A stretch of DNA of 64,000 nucleotides from Planctomyces sp. SH-PL14 (GTDB lineage Bacteria > Planctomycetota > Planctomycetia > Planctomycetales > Planctomycetaceae): the NCBI RefSeq assembly GCF_001610835.1, contig NZ_CP011270.1, positions 558,001 to 622,000 on the forward strand, written 5' to 3'. The notes beneath the pieces are model-generated. The model was not told the origin of the DNA and did not search any database. It saw only the letters and a program-made list of their open reading frames with translations. Below are positions 49,093-58,603 of the stretch, piece after piece; the stretch's first letter is position 1, and each line of letters begins with the position of its first letter. The translations under genes and the position numbers were made by a program.

Positions 49093-50421
49093 GTGCCTCA
49101 GAAGACGCTCGTTCATCACGTCCTCGTGGCCCTGCAGGTGGCAACGGTTCTTTGTCTTCCCCTCAAGGTGGAGGCCCAGGACGAGTTCGATGCACCGCGG
49201 CCCGTCCCGTCGACGGTCCCCGGTCCCACCCCGGCTCTCGCCCCGGCCCCTGTTCCCGCTCCGACCCCGACCCCCGCTGCTGCCGGCGAAGAACTCATTC
49301 CGCTGGCGGCTGAAGAGCGTCCCCAGGGACTGCGGCTCTCCAGCCAAGGCGCGCTCTCCGGCCGCTTCATGGTTGCGGACGGGATCACCGGAAAGAAAGT
49401 TCCGGCCCGCAAGCTCTCGATCCGCGTCCTGAAGGACGGCCAGGTCGTTTCCCGCACGCGGCCGGGGGCCGGCGGAGTGTTCCAGGTCAAGAAGCTCGGC
49501 ATCGGCGCCTACTCGATCGTCGCCGAAGGGCCGGACGGGTATTTCTCGAGCAAGTTCCGCGTTCTGCCCGCCGCGGCCGGAACGGTCTCGGAGGCCGATC
49601 AGGCCCTGCAGATCGACGCCGCCGTGGTCCATCCGATCAATGCCGCCGTCGCCAAGTCGATCATCCGGAACCGGTTCCTGCCGGTCGACCGGAACCTGAC
49701 CCGCGCCATGGCGGAGACCTTCCGCGGCGATCCGCGGGACGGCGAAACGGTCCCCCTCGTGACTCCCTTGCTGACGCTGTCCCGGACCGGCGAACTCAAG
49801 GTCCGGCTCAGCGGCCTGACCCCCGGAAAGACCGAGCAGATCCGCAGCGTGCGGAGCGACGGATACCTCCTCCAGGGGGGTAAGGTCGTCGGACAGGTGA
49901 CTTCGGACGCCACCGGGGTGATGCAGTTCGAGGGAATCCGCCCGGGCGCCTACTCGTTCGTCGTCCTGAACGTCGTCGACAAGGCTGTGGCCCCCGGTGC
50001 CTGGTCGAATCAGCCCCGCGCCGGCTTCGTGGCGATGGGCGTTCAGGTGGTCGGAGGACCGACCGCCGCCGCGATGTCGATGAAGCTGCCGGAAGGCCAG
50101 CAGTTCGTGCAGGCGGACGGCTCGGATGTCAACGAGATCGAAGGGGTCGACAGCACCGAGGGTGAAGGGGCGATGGACGATTCTGCCGTCCCGCCTGACG
50201 AACTGCCACCGCCCGGCCCGGGAGGCGGAATGGTTGCGGGCGGCGGCGGAGGCCCTGTCGGCGGCGGCGGAGGGGGTGGAGGAGGCGGCCTCGGACTGGG
50301 GCTGGCAGGTCTCGCCGCCGGTGCCGGAATCGCCGCAGCCCTGGCAGCCAACGACGACAACAACGGCGGCTCGGCGGCTCCCGCCAGCCCGGCCGCGAAT
50401 GCCCAGAACGTGAACCCGTAG
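49093..50421 (+). CDS. Exported Gly-rich protein with C-terminal membrane segment
   Basis: 442 residues from GTG 49093, preceded by AGGAGGAAAG, which decides the start. A signal peptide (LVALQVATVLCLPLKVEAQ) leads to a Pro/Ala/Thr stretch and strand-rich domains with GRFMVADGITGKKVPARKLS and GEGAMDDSAVPPDELPPPGP. A poly-Gly tract (GGGGGPVGGGGGGGGG) precedes a hydrophobic LGLGLAGLAAGAGIAAALAA and a short acidic DDNNGG end. The last part could anchor the protein or act as a sorting tail. It lies at the left border of the exopolysaccharide genes, so a link to the cell surface is likely. Confidence 0.7.
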   Translation: MPQKTLVHHVLVALQVATVLCLPLKVEAQDEFDAPRPVPSTVPGPTPALAPAPVPAPTPTPAAAGEELIPLAAEERPQGLRLSSQGALSGRFMVADGITGKKVPARKLSIRVLKDGQVVSRTRPGAGGVFQVKKLGIGAYSIVAEGPDGYFSSKFRVLPAAAGTVSEADQALQIDAAVVHPINAAVAKSIIRNRFLPVDRNLTRAMAETFRGDPRDGETVPLVTPLLTLSRTGELKVRLSGLTPGKTEQIRSVRSDGYLLQGGKVVGQVTSDATGVMQFEGIRPGAYSFVVLNVVDKAVAPGAWSNQPRAGFVAMGVQVVGGPTAAAMSMKLPEGQQFVQADGSDVNEIEGVDSTEGEGAMDDSAVPPDELPPPGPGGGMVAGGGGGPVGGGGGGGGGGLGLGLAGLAAGAGIAAALAANDDNNGGSAAPASPAANAQNVNP

Positions 50422-50422
50422 A

Positions 50423-50442
50423 GACTCGCCAGGGGAGCGAGT
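50423..50442 (+). terminator. Hairpin after Gly-rich protein gene
   Basis: GACTCGC-CAGGGG-AGCGAGTC starts one base after the stop codon. The stem is 7-8 bp with no T-run, so it may be a processing or weak termination signal. Confidence 0.3.
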
Positions 50443-50644
50443 CGTCTCGCCGCGGCCGAGGCCTCCTGGCCGTGAGCCAGAGGGTGGTTGTCTCCGTGAG
50501 ACTCATCCTCCTATCGCGTGATTCGTCGGCACGGAGCGGGCTCCCGACGGGAGCCCGCGCGGCCCATCCGGCCGTCCGCCGCGAGCGAAGTCGAATTCGC
50601 TTCGTCACTCAGGACCACTGGGCCCTTTGCGTTTCGCTCCCGGG

Positions 50645-53284
50645 ATGTCCCGCTTTCTTTCGTTTCTCGGCGGCGGAATTCTCCTGCTGGCGGTCCTGAT
50701 CGCCCCCTGGTGGATCGCAGGCGTCAGCGCTCAAGCCCAGTTCTGGCTCTTTGCTGCGGTCGGAATCGCCGGCGCGGCGTGGTTGCTGTCGCTGCCAGGG
50801 AACAATCGCCCCGCGGCCGGCCGCCCGTTCGTCATCCCGCTCCTCCTGTGGCCGATGGCCGCCTACGTCGGGCTGGGACTCTTCCAGCTTTGGCCGGTCG
50901 CGACCAGCCCCATTGCCACTCCTCCCTCGGCGTCCCTCCACAGACTCCCCTGGGAACGGCCCAACGTCCCGGAGCCATCACAGAGCGCGGCCGCGAGCGA
51001 GTCTTCTCCCCGGGACGTCCTGGGGGCCTTCAACCGGGCATCGACTCTCTCCCCCGCTTCGACGCGGTTCGTGATAGCGCGGCTGGCCTTCGCCTCCCTC
51101 GCCATGTTTCTCAGCGCCCAGGTCTTCGGCGATCCTCGCTGGACGCCGTGGCTGTGGCGGGGGCTGGCGCTCAACGGCGTCGCCCTGGCGTTCTTCGGCC
51201 TTGTCCAGATGCTCACCTGGAACGGGAAACTGTTCTGGACGATCCCCCTGGAGCTGGGTGGGCAGCCGTTTTCGACCTTCGTCAACCGGAACAACGCGGC
51301 CGGGTATCTCAACATCTGCCTGGCGGGAGGAATCGCCCTGCTGGCGGCTCCCTCCATCGATCCGACATCGTCCGACACGGATTGGGACCGGCCCAGCTGG
51401 GCACCGACCATCGATCCGCGAACGGCCTCCATCGCGTCCGGGCTGGCGATCGCCCTGATTGCGACCGGCATCCTGGCGTCCGCCTCGCGGGGAGGGGCGC
51501 TGGGGCTGATCGGCGGACTGGCGGCCGCGGGACTGCTCGCCGTCCGGCGGGGGGGAGGGATGAAACTGCTGGCCGCCCTGGCAGCGCTGGTCGCGGTCAC
51601 GGTGGGGCTCGCGGCCTGGACCGGCGCGGCGAATCGGCTGTGGAGCCGTCTCGACTCCCCCGCCGCCGAGGCGATCCGCGACAACGGACGATGGGCCCAC
51701 TGGAAGGACGCCCTGTCGGTCGTGGCGGATTTTCCGCTGACCGGGACCGGACTCGGAACGTACCGCTTCGCCTCCCTGCCGTACCAGACGCACGCCTCGG
51801 ACATGCGGTTCGTCAACGCGGACAACCAGTACGTCGAAACCCTCGTGGAAGCGGGAGCCTTCGGGCTCGCCAGCGGGCTGGCGGGGCTCGCCCTGCTGGC
51901 CATCCTGGTCTACCGCATGAGCCGGACCGGAACCGATCCGCCGCTGTGGGGGCCTGCGCTCGCCGGAGCGGCGGTTGTCGTCAGCCAGGGAGTGTGCGCC
52001 TTCTTCGACTTCGGTCCGGTCGTGACCGCGAACATGCTGCTTCTGGCAGTGGTGAGCGGCGCCCTGTGCGGCCAGTGGTCCCGGAGTGTCCCGACATCGC
52101 CGGGCCGTTCCGAAGGCCGATCTTTGTCCGCCCGCTCGATCGGCCGCATCACCCTCGTCGTGCTCCTCTTCTCGGCCGGAGGCTGGGGGCTGCGGGAAGT
52201 CCACGGAGTCGCCCGCCTCGAGGAGATCCGTGAGCGGGTTCCCGCCCTGGAGGGACCGGATGCGATCGACGACGCCGCACTGCAGCGGGTCCTCGCGGAG
52301 CTCGACGGAATCCCGACGGACAACCCCGAGGTCCACCAGTTCGCCGCCGATCTGTGGGCCCACCGGTTCCGGCTCGCGGTCTTCGCGCAGGCCCGGCGGG
52401 ACGAGCCGCAGCGGGCCGTCACGGACCTCTGGGCCTCCACGCAGCTGCCGCTCCTTCATCGGCAGGCCAACGAGTGGGCCGCGGATGGGCAGGAAGAGCG
52501 CCTCGCCATCCTCGAGCAGGATCCGGACGTCCGCGCGCTTCTCGTCCCCTGCGTGGAGCGGCTGCGGCGGGCGGTCGCCTGCTGTCCTTTCTATCCGCGG
52601 AGCGACCTGATGCAGGCGGCGCTCGCCTTCGTCCGTTCGCCCCGGGCGCCCGCCGGGCTCGATGAGATCCATCGCGGACTGTGGATCGCGCCGACGCTCG
52701 AGCAGCCGCTCCTGACGGCGGCGGAACTGTTCGACTCGTGCGGCGAAACAGAGCTCGCCCGGGCCTGCTGGAAACGATGCCTGAGCTTCTATCCCCTGGC
52801 GATCCCGAATGTCCATCGGCGCGTCGCCGGTGCCATAAAATTCGACGACGAGCTGTCGCAGATTCTTCCTGATTCCCCTCGACTTCTGCTCACATTTGCC
52901 CGGGAGACTTTCGCCGACGAATCCCACTCGTCCGAGCGTAACGCGGTGGGACGGAAGGTTCTCGAACTTCTGGCGCAAAGCGGAGTTTCCGAGACGTTTC
53001 CCGAAGCGGAACAACACCGCCTAAGGGGGGAGGCCTGGGAGTTGCGGGGGGACTGGGACGAGAGTATTCTCTCGCTCCAACAAGCCATCTCTCTTGCTCC
53101 CTTGGAAGCGGATACTCGTCTGGAGCTCGCTCGAGTTCTCCGGAAAATGGGGAGGCATTCCGAGGCCCGAAAGCAGGCGTCGATCGCGGTGTCGCTACGG
53201 CCGCGAGACGTCGATGCACGGAGGTTGTTCGATGAGCTGCAGAAACTTGAGAACCGCGCTCCGTCTTCGGAGCCAGTTCCCTGA
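50645..53284 (+). CDS. O-antigen ligase family protein with C-terminal TPR region
   Basis: 879 residues from the ATG at 50645. About a dozen membrane helices fill residues 1-520, with the Wzy_C/O-antigen ligase region around FSTFVNRNNAAGYLNICLAG, GSASRGGALG-like IGGLAAAGLLAVRRGG, and HWKDALSVVADFPLTGTGLG. The remaining 350 residues are helical and TPR-like (LRGEAWELRGDWDESILSLQ, DTRLELARVLRKMGRHSEAR). It would join or polymerise a lipid-linked glycan at the outer face of the inner membrane, the TPR part perhaps recruiting partners. A second polymerase-like gene is found at 58604, so one may be a ligase and the other Wzy. Confidence 0.83.
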   Translation: MSRFLSFLGGGILLLAVLIAPWWIAGVSAQAQFWLFAAVGIAGAAWLLSLPGNNRPAAGRPFVIPLLLWPMAAYVGLGLFQLWPVATSPIATPPSASLHRLPWERPNVPEPSQSAAASESSPRDVLGAFNRASTLSPASTRFVIARLAFASLAMFLSAQVFGDPRWTPWLWRGLALNGVALAFFGLVQMLTWNGKLFWTIPLELGGQPFSTFVNRNNAAGYLNICLAGGIALLAAPSIDPTSSDTDWDRPSWAPTIDPRTASIASGLAIALIATGILASASRGGALGLIGGLAAAGLLAVRRGGGMKLLAALAALVAVTVGLAAWTGAANRLWSRLDSPAAEAIRDNGRWAHWKDALSVVADFPLTGTGLGTYRFASLPYQTHASDMRFVNADNQYVETLVEAGAFGLASGLAGLALLAILVYRMSRTGTDPPLWGPALAGAAVVVSQGVCAFFDFGPVVTANMLLLAVVSGALCGQWSRSVPTSPGRSEGRSLSARSIGRITLVVLLFSAGGWGLREVHGVARLEEIRERVPALEGPDAIDDAALQRVLAELDGIPTDNPEVHQFAADLWAHRFRLAVFAQARRDEPQRAVTDLWASTQLPLLHRQANEWAADGQEERLAILEQDPDVRALLVPCVERLRRAVACCPFYPRSDLMQAALAFVRSPRAPAGLDEIHRGLWIAPTLEQPLLTAAELFDSCGETELARACWKRCLSFYPLAIPNVHRRVAGAIKFDDELSQILPDSPRLLLTFARETFADESHSSERNAVGRKVLELLAQSGVSETFPEAEQHRLRGEAWELRGDWDESILSLQQAISLAPLEADTRLELARVLRKMGRHSEARKQASIAVSLRPRDVDARRLFDELQKLENRAPSSEPVP

Positions 53285-53564
53285 TTGCCAGCCGGACGCG
53301 ACTTCAGGCACGTTGCCTGAGCGCAAGGAATCTCCAATGTGATTTGCCAGGCGCAGGAATGAGCGCCTCTCGTGCGACGGAGTCGTGGCCGAGAAAGTCC
53401 GGTTGCTTCGCAATCGCTTTCCCGGCGTCCTGACGCGAGTCTCCCTGGGAGTTCAAAGCGTTCCCCACCGCCTGCCGCGGAGGGAGCCGCACCGCCGACG
53501 GGTCGTCCCCGAGGCGGACGGCCACGCGAGCTCTCCCGGACGTATGGACGGAACTGGAGCGGTA

Positions 53565-55085
53565 ATGTTTCCATTCATGATCGTTGGCGCGGCCGCGGTG
53601 TGCGGCATCGTGCTGACGCCGATGGCGCGGGAATTGGCCCGCATGCTGAACATCGTCGACCGCCCCGACGGTCGGCGAAAGCTGCATGCCGAGCCGACAC
53701 CGCTCGGCGGCGGGATGGCGATCTTCGCCGCGATGGCGCTGACCGCGGTCGTGGCGATGGCGCTCTCCCCCGAAGTCCGCGCCCTGATCGCCCGGGAGTC
53801 CCGTTTCCTGTGGGGACTCCTGGCCGCCGGGATCGCCATCGTGACGGTCGGCCTGCTCGACGACCGGCTGCAGCTAAGGGGGCGGCAGAAGCTCCTCGGA
53901 CAGGTCATGGCCGCGGCGCTCCTGGCTTCGTCCGGACTCTACGTGCGGCGGATCGTCCTCTTTGACTTCCCGATCGACCTGGGAGTGATGGCGGTCCCGT
54001 TCACCATCTTCTGGATCGTCGGAGCGATCAACGCCCTGAACCTGATCGACGGCATGGACGGCCTGGCGGGGAGCGTCGGAGTCGTCCTGAGCCTGGCGAT
54101 CGCCGTCATGGCGTGGATGACCGGGCACGCCGCCGACGCGCTCGTGGCGCTCACGCTCGCCGGAGCGATCGGAGGTTTCCTCCTCTACAACCTCCCCCCC
54201 GCGTCAGTCTTTCTCGGGGACAGCGGGAGCATGCTCATCGGGCTGGTCCTGGGGGCTCTCGCAATCCACAGCTCGATCAAGGGAGCGGCGACCGTCGCCC
54301 TGGCGGCCCCGACCGTGATCTGGGCCATTCCGATCCTCGACGTCAGCATGGCGATCGTCCGCCGCAAGCTGACCGGCCGCAGCATCTACGAAACCGACCG
54401 CGGCCATCTCCACCATTGCCTGCAGCGATCCGGTCACAGCGGACCGAGGACGGTGCTGCTCGTCGCCGCGCTCTGCACGGCGACCTGCATCGGGGCCCTG
54501 ATCGGCGTGGCCCAGAACAGTGAGTGGCTGGCGCTGCTGACGGTCCTGGTGGTCGTCGCGGTGCTGGTGGTGTGCCGGGTCTTCGGCACCGCCGAGTTCC
54601 TGCTGATGTGGACCCGCGCCAAGTCGATCACCCGCTCGATGATGAAGCTCCCCCGCCAGGACGAGAGCACCCCCCGGCTTCCGGAGCGGGCCCGGCTCAC
54701 CGGGACGCGCGACTGGGACGACCTGTGGGAGACCCTGACGGTCTACGCGGAGCGCTTCGACCTGAGCATGGTTCAGCTGAACGTCAACCTCCCTGCCCTG
54801 AACGAAGAGTATCACGTCCACTGGCACCGCCGCCGCGGAGGCCCCGAGCACCTGGAGTGGACGACCGACATCCCGCTCCTGGCGGGGGACGTGACCGTGG
54901 GGCGGCTGAGGATCCGCGGGCAGCCGTCGGAAGGATCGGTCTGCACCTGGATCGGGGAGCTCGTCTCCGGCCTGCGGCCTTTCGAGGCCCAGATGGTGAG
55001 TCTGGTCCTCGAGCAGTTCGAGGACTCCACGCGGCTGGAGACCGCCGCGGTTCCCCTGGTGGCGAACCCGGAGGCGGCCGTCTAG
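53565..55085 (+). CDS. WecA/MraY-family glycosyl-1-phosphate transferase with C-terminal extension
   Basis: 506 residues from the ATG at 53565, with GGAG just upstream. Motifs of the undecaprenyl-phosphate sugar-1-phosphate transferases are present: VGLLDDRLQLRGRQKLLGQ (Asp99-Asp100), NLIDGMDGLAG (residues 159-169), FLGDSGSMLIGLVLG and the His motif RGHLHHCLQ (about 279-287). About eleven helices are predicted up to residue 345. An extra 150-residue soluble part (MMKLPRQDESTPRL to the end, with YHVHWHRRRGGPEHLEWTTD) has no equivalent in WecA. The enzyme starts the lipid-linked repeat unit of the polysaccharide. It follows 280 bases without a gene. Confidence 0.9.
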   Translation: MFPFMIVGAAAVCGIVLTPMARELARMLNIVDRPDGRRKLHAEPTPLGGGMAIFAAMALTAVVAMALSPEVRALIARESRFLWGLLAAGIAIVTVGLLDDRLQLRGRQKLLGQVMAAALLASSGLYVRRIVLFDFPIDLGVMAVPFTIFWIVGAINALNLIDGMDGLAGSVGVVLSLAIAVMAWMTGHAADALVALTLAGAIGGFLLYNLPPASVFLGDSGSMLIGLVLGALAIHSSIKGAATVALAAPTVIWAIPILDVSMAIVRRKLTGRSIYETDRGHLHHCLQRSGHSGPRTVLLVAALCTATCIGALIGVAQNSEWLALLTVLVVVAVLVVCRVFGTAEFLLMWTRAKSITRSMMKLPRQDESTPRLPERARLTGTRDWDDLWETLTVYAERFDLSMVQLNVNLPALNEEYHVHWHRRRGGPEHLEWTTDIPLLAGDVTVGRLRIRGQPSEGSVCTWIGELVSGLRPFEAQMVSLVLEQFEDSTRLETAAVPLVANPEAAV

Positions 55086-55461
55086 GGGAATTCCGGTGAG
55101 CACGGGGCGCCCCGGAACGGGAGTCTCGTCACGCAAGTGGTTTCCTCGGCGGAGCACGATCGAGCAGGACGCACTCGGGTCCAGGGCGGAAGCCGGATCC
55201 TCCGCCGCGGACAGGAAAAGCCGAACCGCAGAAAGCGGACGAAGGAACCGGCACGGAGAATCAGGAATGGCAGTCTGCGGACTGCCGGTTCATAGCGCGC
55301 TACGTCATGATACGAAGCGCCTGGATGGGCTCGGGAGGATTTCCTCCCGACGCGCGAACGGAGTCGCGGTTGGATGACACGCATTGGCAACGACGTTCTT
55401 CTGTGGGGTGCTGGTCACCCAAGGGAACGGAGTGCGCGCAGCGGGCGCCCCAGAGAGACGA
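55086..55461 (+). other. Leader of the NusG-like gene
   Basis: 376 bases without a gene. Two hairpins stand out: GGCAGTC-TGCG-GACTGCC (55269-55286) and CGGGAGG-ATTT-CCTCCCG (55332-55349). They could be targets for the antiterminator encoded just downstream or pause sites. No ops-type GGCGGTAG element was noticed. Confidence 0.45.
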
Positions 55462-56049
55462 ATGCCGATCCTCGACCGCGAACCGGACATCTTTCCCGCC
55501 GACCTCTTCACCCGCTTCCCGGGTGAGACGGCCGGTTCCGCCGAGGCCAACCTCGATGACGCGGGAAGCTGGTGGGCCGTCTACACGCGGTCCCGCCAGG
55601 AAAAGGAGCTGATGCGGAAGCTCCGGGCGATGGAGATCTCTTTCTATTCGCCGCTCGTCCCGCACCGCTCCCGTTCCCCCCAGGGGCGGATTCGGACCTC
55701 GTATCTGCCGCTCTTTTCGAACTACGTCTTCCTGTACGGCGACGCCGAGGCCCGGACGCGGGCCCTGACGACGAACACAATCTCGCGGACGATCGAGGTC
55801 GAGAATCCCGCGGTTCTGGTCCGCGACCTCCGCCAGATCCACGACCTCATCGCCCGTGGCTCCCCGGTCACCCCGGAAGCAAAGCTGCAGCCGGGGGCGC
55901 CGGTCCGCATCCGCTCCGGAAGCATGAAGGGGATCGAGGGGACCGTCATACAGCGGCACGGCGAGATGCACCTCATCGTAGTCGTGAACTTCCTCCAGCA
56001 GGGGGCGTCGGTCAAGCTGCAGGACTTCGAAGTGGAGAGCCTCGGATGA
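55462..56049 (+). CDS. NusG/UpxY-like transcription antiterminator
   Basis: 195 residues from the ATG at 55462, with AGAGAGACG upstream; a TTG-started extension at 55384 is disfavoured. The N-terminal NGN fold is seen in SWWAVYTRSRQEKELMRKLR, SFYSPLVPHRSRSPQGRIRT and LFSNYVFLYG, and the KOW motif in GAPVRIRSGSMKGIEGTVIQ (about residue 143). NusG paralogues of the RfaH/UpxY type let RNA polymerase read through long surface-polysaccharide operons. It is embedded in the locus it would be expected to control, ahead of the chain-length kinase gene. Confidence 0.9.
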   Translation: MPILDREPDIFPADLFTRFPGETAGSAEANLDDAGSWWAVYTRSRQEKELMRKLRAMEISFYSPLVPHRSRSPQGRIRTSYLPLFSNYVFLYGDAEARTRALTTNTISRTIEVENPAVLVRDLRQIHDLIARGSPVTPEAKLQPGAPVRIRSGSMKGIEGTVIQRHGEMHLIVVVNFLQQGASVKLQDFEVESLG

Positions 56050-56177
56050 GGCCGATCGCAGCATGTCCGTCCGATCAAGGGCTTTGCAGCAACCCGGAGG
56101 GCCTGCTGCGGGCGAATTGTCCGGATGGGGATTTGAAACTGCTCGCCGGAACTGGCACGATGCCCGGTTCGGCGGGA

Positions 56178-56202
56178 CCGGCGCCGTTGGAAGCGGCGCC
56201 GG
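56178..56202 (+). other. Strong hairpin in leader of BY-kinase gene
   Basis: CCGGCGCCG (56178-56186) and CGGCGCCGG (56194-56202) form a perfect 9-bp stem with the loop TTGGAAG, about 50 bases upstream of the gene start. No T-run follows. Confidence 0.6.
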
Positions 56203-56253
56203 GGGCAGATGCTCCCGGTTGCCTCACCGGATTGTGAAAACGGAATTGCGGAC

Positions 56254-58512
56254 ATGGGAATTCGAGGGGATTTTGAAGACGAGCTCTCCGAGAAGTCGGA
56301 CGAGCGGACCGTCAACTTCCTGGCTCTCACGTGGCGGTATCTCTGGCTGCTCATCCTGTTCGGGGGAGTCGGGACCGGTGCGGCCTACCTGCATTTCCTG
56401 AAGCAGCCGCCGATCTACCAGTCCTCCAGCACGGTCCTGGTCACGGGCGACCGGCAGCAGCAGGCCAACCCGCTCGGGACCGAATCGGGATTCGCCCAGG
56501 GGATCACGCAGACGATGCCCCACCAGATGCTGATCGGAAGCCCGCTGGTGGTCCGCAAGGCGGTCGAGACGCACGACCTCCGCAAGCATCCCGCCTTCGC
56601 GGGGGAGAGCGACCCGGCCTCCCGGATCGTGCGGGGGCTCAACGTCCTGGCTGACTCGAAGACGCCGGACGTCATCCGGATGTCGTTCCGCGACAGCGAC
56701 CCGGAGGTCTGCCAGGTGGCGCTCGAGGCGGTCCTCGATGGCTACCGCTCCTATCTGGGTGAGACCCACCAGACCACGAGCAAGGACGTGGCCGAACTGA
56801 TCAAAGAGGCCAAGGACGTCCTCCTCAAGCAGCTGGAGACCAAGGAGGACGAGTACCACAAGTTCCGGCAGGATGCCCCCCTGCTGTTCGCCAAGGAGGA
56901 AGGGGCGAAGAACATCCACCAGGAGCGGTTGGCCGGGATCGAACAGGCGCGGTCCGCGCTGCTGATCGCCCTGCACGAAAAGACCGCCGAGCTCGACTCC
57001 CTCAAGAACGCCATGGCGCGGGGAGGGAACCGCGAGGCACTGGCGCTGATCATCAACGCCAACAAGGAGTCCAGGGAGAACGGCCTCCCTCAGGAAAAGT
57101 CTCCCGTGACCGAGCTCTTTCCGCTCCTGCTGGACGAGCAGATGCTGCTGGAGACGCTTGGTCCGGACCACCCGAAGGTGACCGCCGTCCAGAAGCGGAT
57201 CGAGATCACGCGGAAGTACCTGACCGAGAGCCTGGCGGAGGAACGAAAGAACGCCGGCGAAAACCCGATGCTGAAGGGGGGAAAGCGGCCGGATCTGGTC
57301 TCCCTGTACCTCGAGTCCCTCCAGCACGAGGTCGACGTCATCCAGACGAAGCAGAAGGAGATGAACCTTCTGTTCGACCAGGAGAAGGAGGCGGCCAAGT
57401 CGCTCGTCGCCTATGAGGTCCGGGACGAGAGCCTGCGGAACGAGATCGCCCGGACGTCGAAGCTCTTCGAAGGGGTGGTCAAGCGGCTCGATGAAATCAG
57501 CCTCGTCAAGGGCTACGGCGGCTACGAGATGTCGGTCCTTTCCCCCCCCACGGAAGGATTTCTGACGGGACCGGTGATGGCCCGCTATCTCGCCCTGGGG
57601 GCGGTCGCGGGGATCGCGGTCGGCTACCTCCTGGCCTACCTCCTCGAACTGAACGACCGCAGCTTCCGCGATCCGGAAGAGGTCCAGACGTCGCTCGGCC
57701 TGCCGGTCGTCGGCCACATCCCGGTCATCGAGCTCGCGCGGGCCGACCGGCGGTCCAACGACGCGGTCCATCCCTCGCTCGTGACGTTCCACCGCCCGAA
57801 GTCGCGGCTGGCCGAAGCGTACCGGGCGGTCCGCACCTCCCTGTACTTCCGGACCCGCGGCGAGCCGCTCAAGGTGATCCAGGTCACGAGCCCCAATCCC
57901 GGGGACGGCAAGTCGACGCTCAGCGGCAACTTGGCGATTTCCATCGCGCAGACCGGTAAGCGGGTCTTGCTGATGGACGCCGACTTCCGCCGGCCGCGGA
58001 TCCACAAGCTGATCGGACAGAACACGTCGCTCGGCGTGTCGTCGGTCATCGCCGGAACGGCGGAGTTGGTGGACGCGATCCAGGACACCCCCGTCGAAAA
58101 CCTCGCCGTGCTCGGGTGCGGCCCCCGTCCCGACAATCCGGCGGAGCTCCTGACCGGCAAGCGGTTCGACGAGCTGCTCGGCGTCCTGCGGGAACAGTAT
58201 GACTTTGTCATCATCGACACCCCGCCGCTCCTGGCGGTGACCGATCCGAGCGCCGTGGCGCCCCGCGTCGACGCCGTGATCGTCACGCTCCGCATCGCTA
58301 AGCGGACCCGCTCGGAAGCCCGGCGGGCGATGGAGGTCCTGGGGAGCGTGGGGGCGAACGTCCTGGGGGTCGTGGTCAACGGAATCAGCAGCCGGAAGGG
58401 CTACGGCTACTCCGGCTCCGGCAATCGCGGATACGCCTACGGAGAGGGGAAGGCCGGGGTCTACTACTCCGAAGAAGAGCATCCCGCCTCGTCCCTGACC
58501 TCCCAGTCCTGA
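56254..58512 (+). CDS. Polysaccharide co-polymerase / BY-kinase (Wzz-Wzc type)
   Basis: 752 residues from the ATG at 56254. A membrane helix (LWLLILFGGVGTGAAYLHFL) starts the Wzz domain, the middle is a long coiled coil (EVCQVALEAVLDGYRSYLGE onward), and the second helix is YLALGAVAGIAVGYLLAYLL (about 445-465). The kinase domain has Walker A NPGDGKST (about 549), Walker A' VLLMDADFRRPR (about 571) and Walker B VIIDTPPL (about 651). The end is a Tyr/Gly cluster (GYGYSGSGNRGYAYGEGKAG), the usual site of autophosphorylation. It controls the length and export of the polysaccharide. Both halves are in one chain, as in proteobacterial Wzc. Confidence 0.95.
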   Translation: MGIRGDFEDELSEKSDERTVNFLALTWRYLWLLILFGGVGTGAAYLHFLKQPPIYQSSSTVLVTGDRQQQANPLGTESGFAQGITQTMPHQMLIGSPLVVRKAVETHDLRKHPAFAGESDPASRIVRGLNVLADSKTPDVIRMSFRDSDPEVCQVALEAVLDGYRSYLGETHQTTSKDVAELIKEAKDVLLKQLETKEDEYHKFRQDAPLLFAKEEGAKNIHQERLAGIEQARSALLIALHEKTAELDSLKNAMARGGNREALALIINANKESRENGLPQEKSPVTELFPLLLDEQMLLETLGPDHPKVTAVQKRIEITRKYLTESLAEERKNAGENPMLKGGKRPDLVSLYLESLQHEVDVIQTKQKEMNLLFDQEKEAAKSLVAYEVRDESLRNEIARTSKLFEGVVKRLDEISLVKGYGGYEMSVLSPPTEGFLTGPVMARYLALGAVAGIAVGYLLAYLLELNDRSFRDPEEVQTSLGLPVVGHIPVIELARADRRSNDAVHPSLVTFHRPKSRLAEAYRAVRTSLYFRTRGEPLKVIQVTSPNPGDGKSTLSGNLAISIAQTGKRVLLMDADFRRPRIHKLIGQNTSLGVSSVIAGTAELVDAIQDTPVENLAVLGCGPRPDNPAELLTGKRFDELLGVLREQYDFVIIDTPPLLAVTDPSAVAPRVDAVIVTLRIAKRTRSEARRAMEVLGSVGANVLGVVVNGISSRKGYGYSGSGNRGYAYGEGKAGVYYSEEEHPASSLTSQS

Positions 58513-58603
58513 TCGTTTTCCGGCCTCGTTCCTCCTGTTTCGCGAACGGCCCCAACGCGGGCCTGCGACCCCGGGTGGATCAGGTCCGCCGCTTTCCGAA
58601 GAA

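Noticed and set aside
56150-56175. TGGCACGATGCCC as a possible sigma-54 promoter in the polysaccharide locus
   Set aside because: The -12 GC element is not at the required ten-base spacing from the GG.
56224-58482. 752-residue open frame opposite the BY-kinase gene
   Set aside because: Spans almost the whole kinase gene in antisense; Leu/Arg/Asp-rich shadow.
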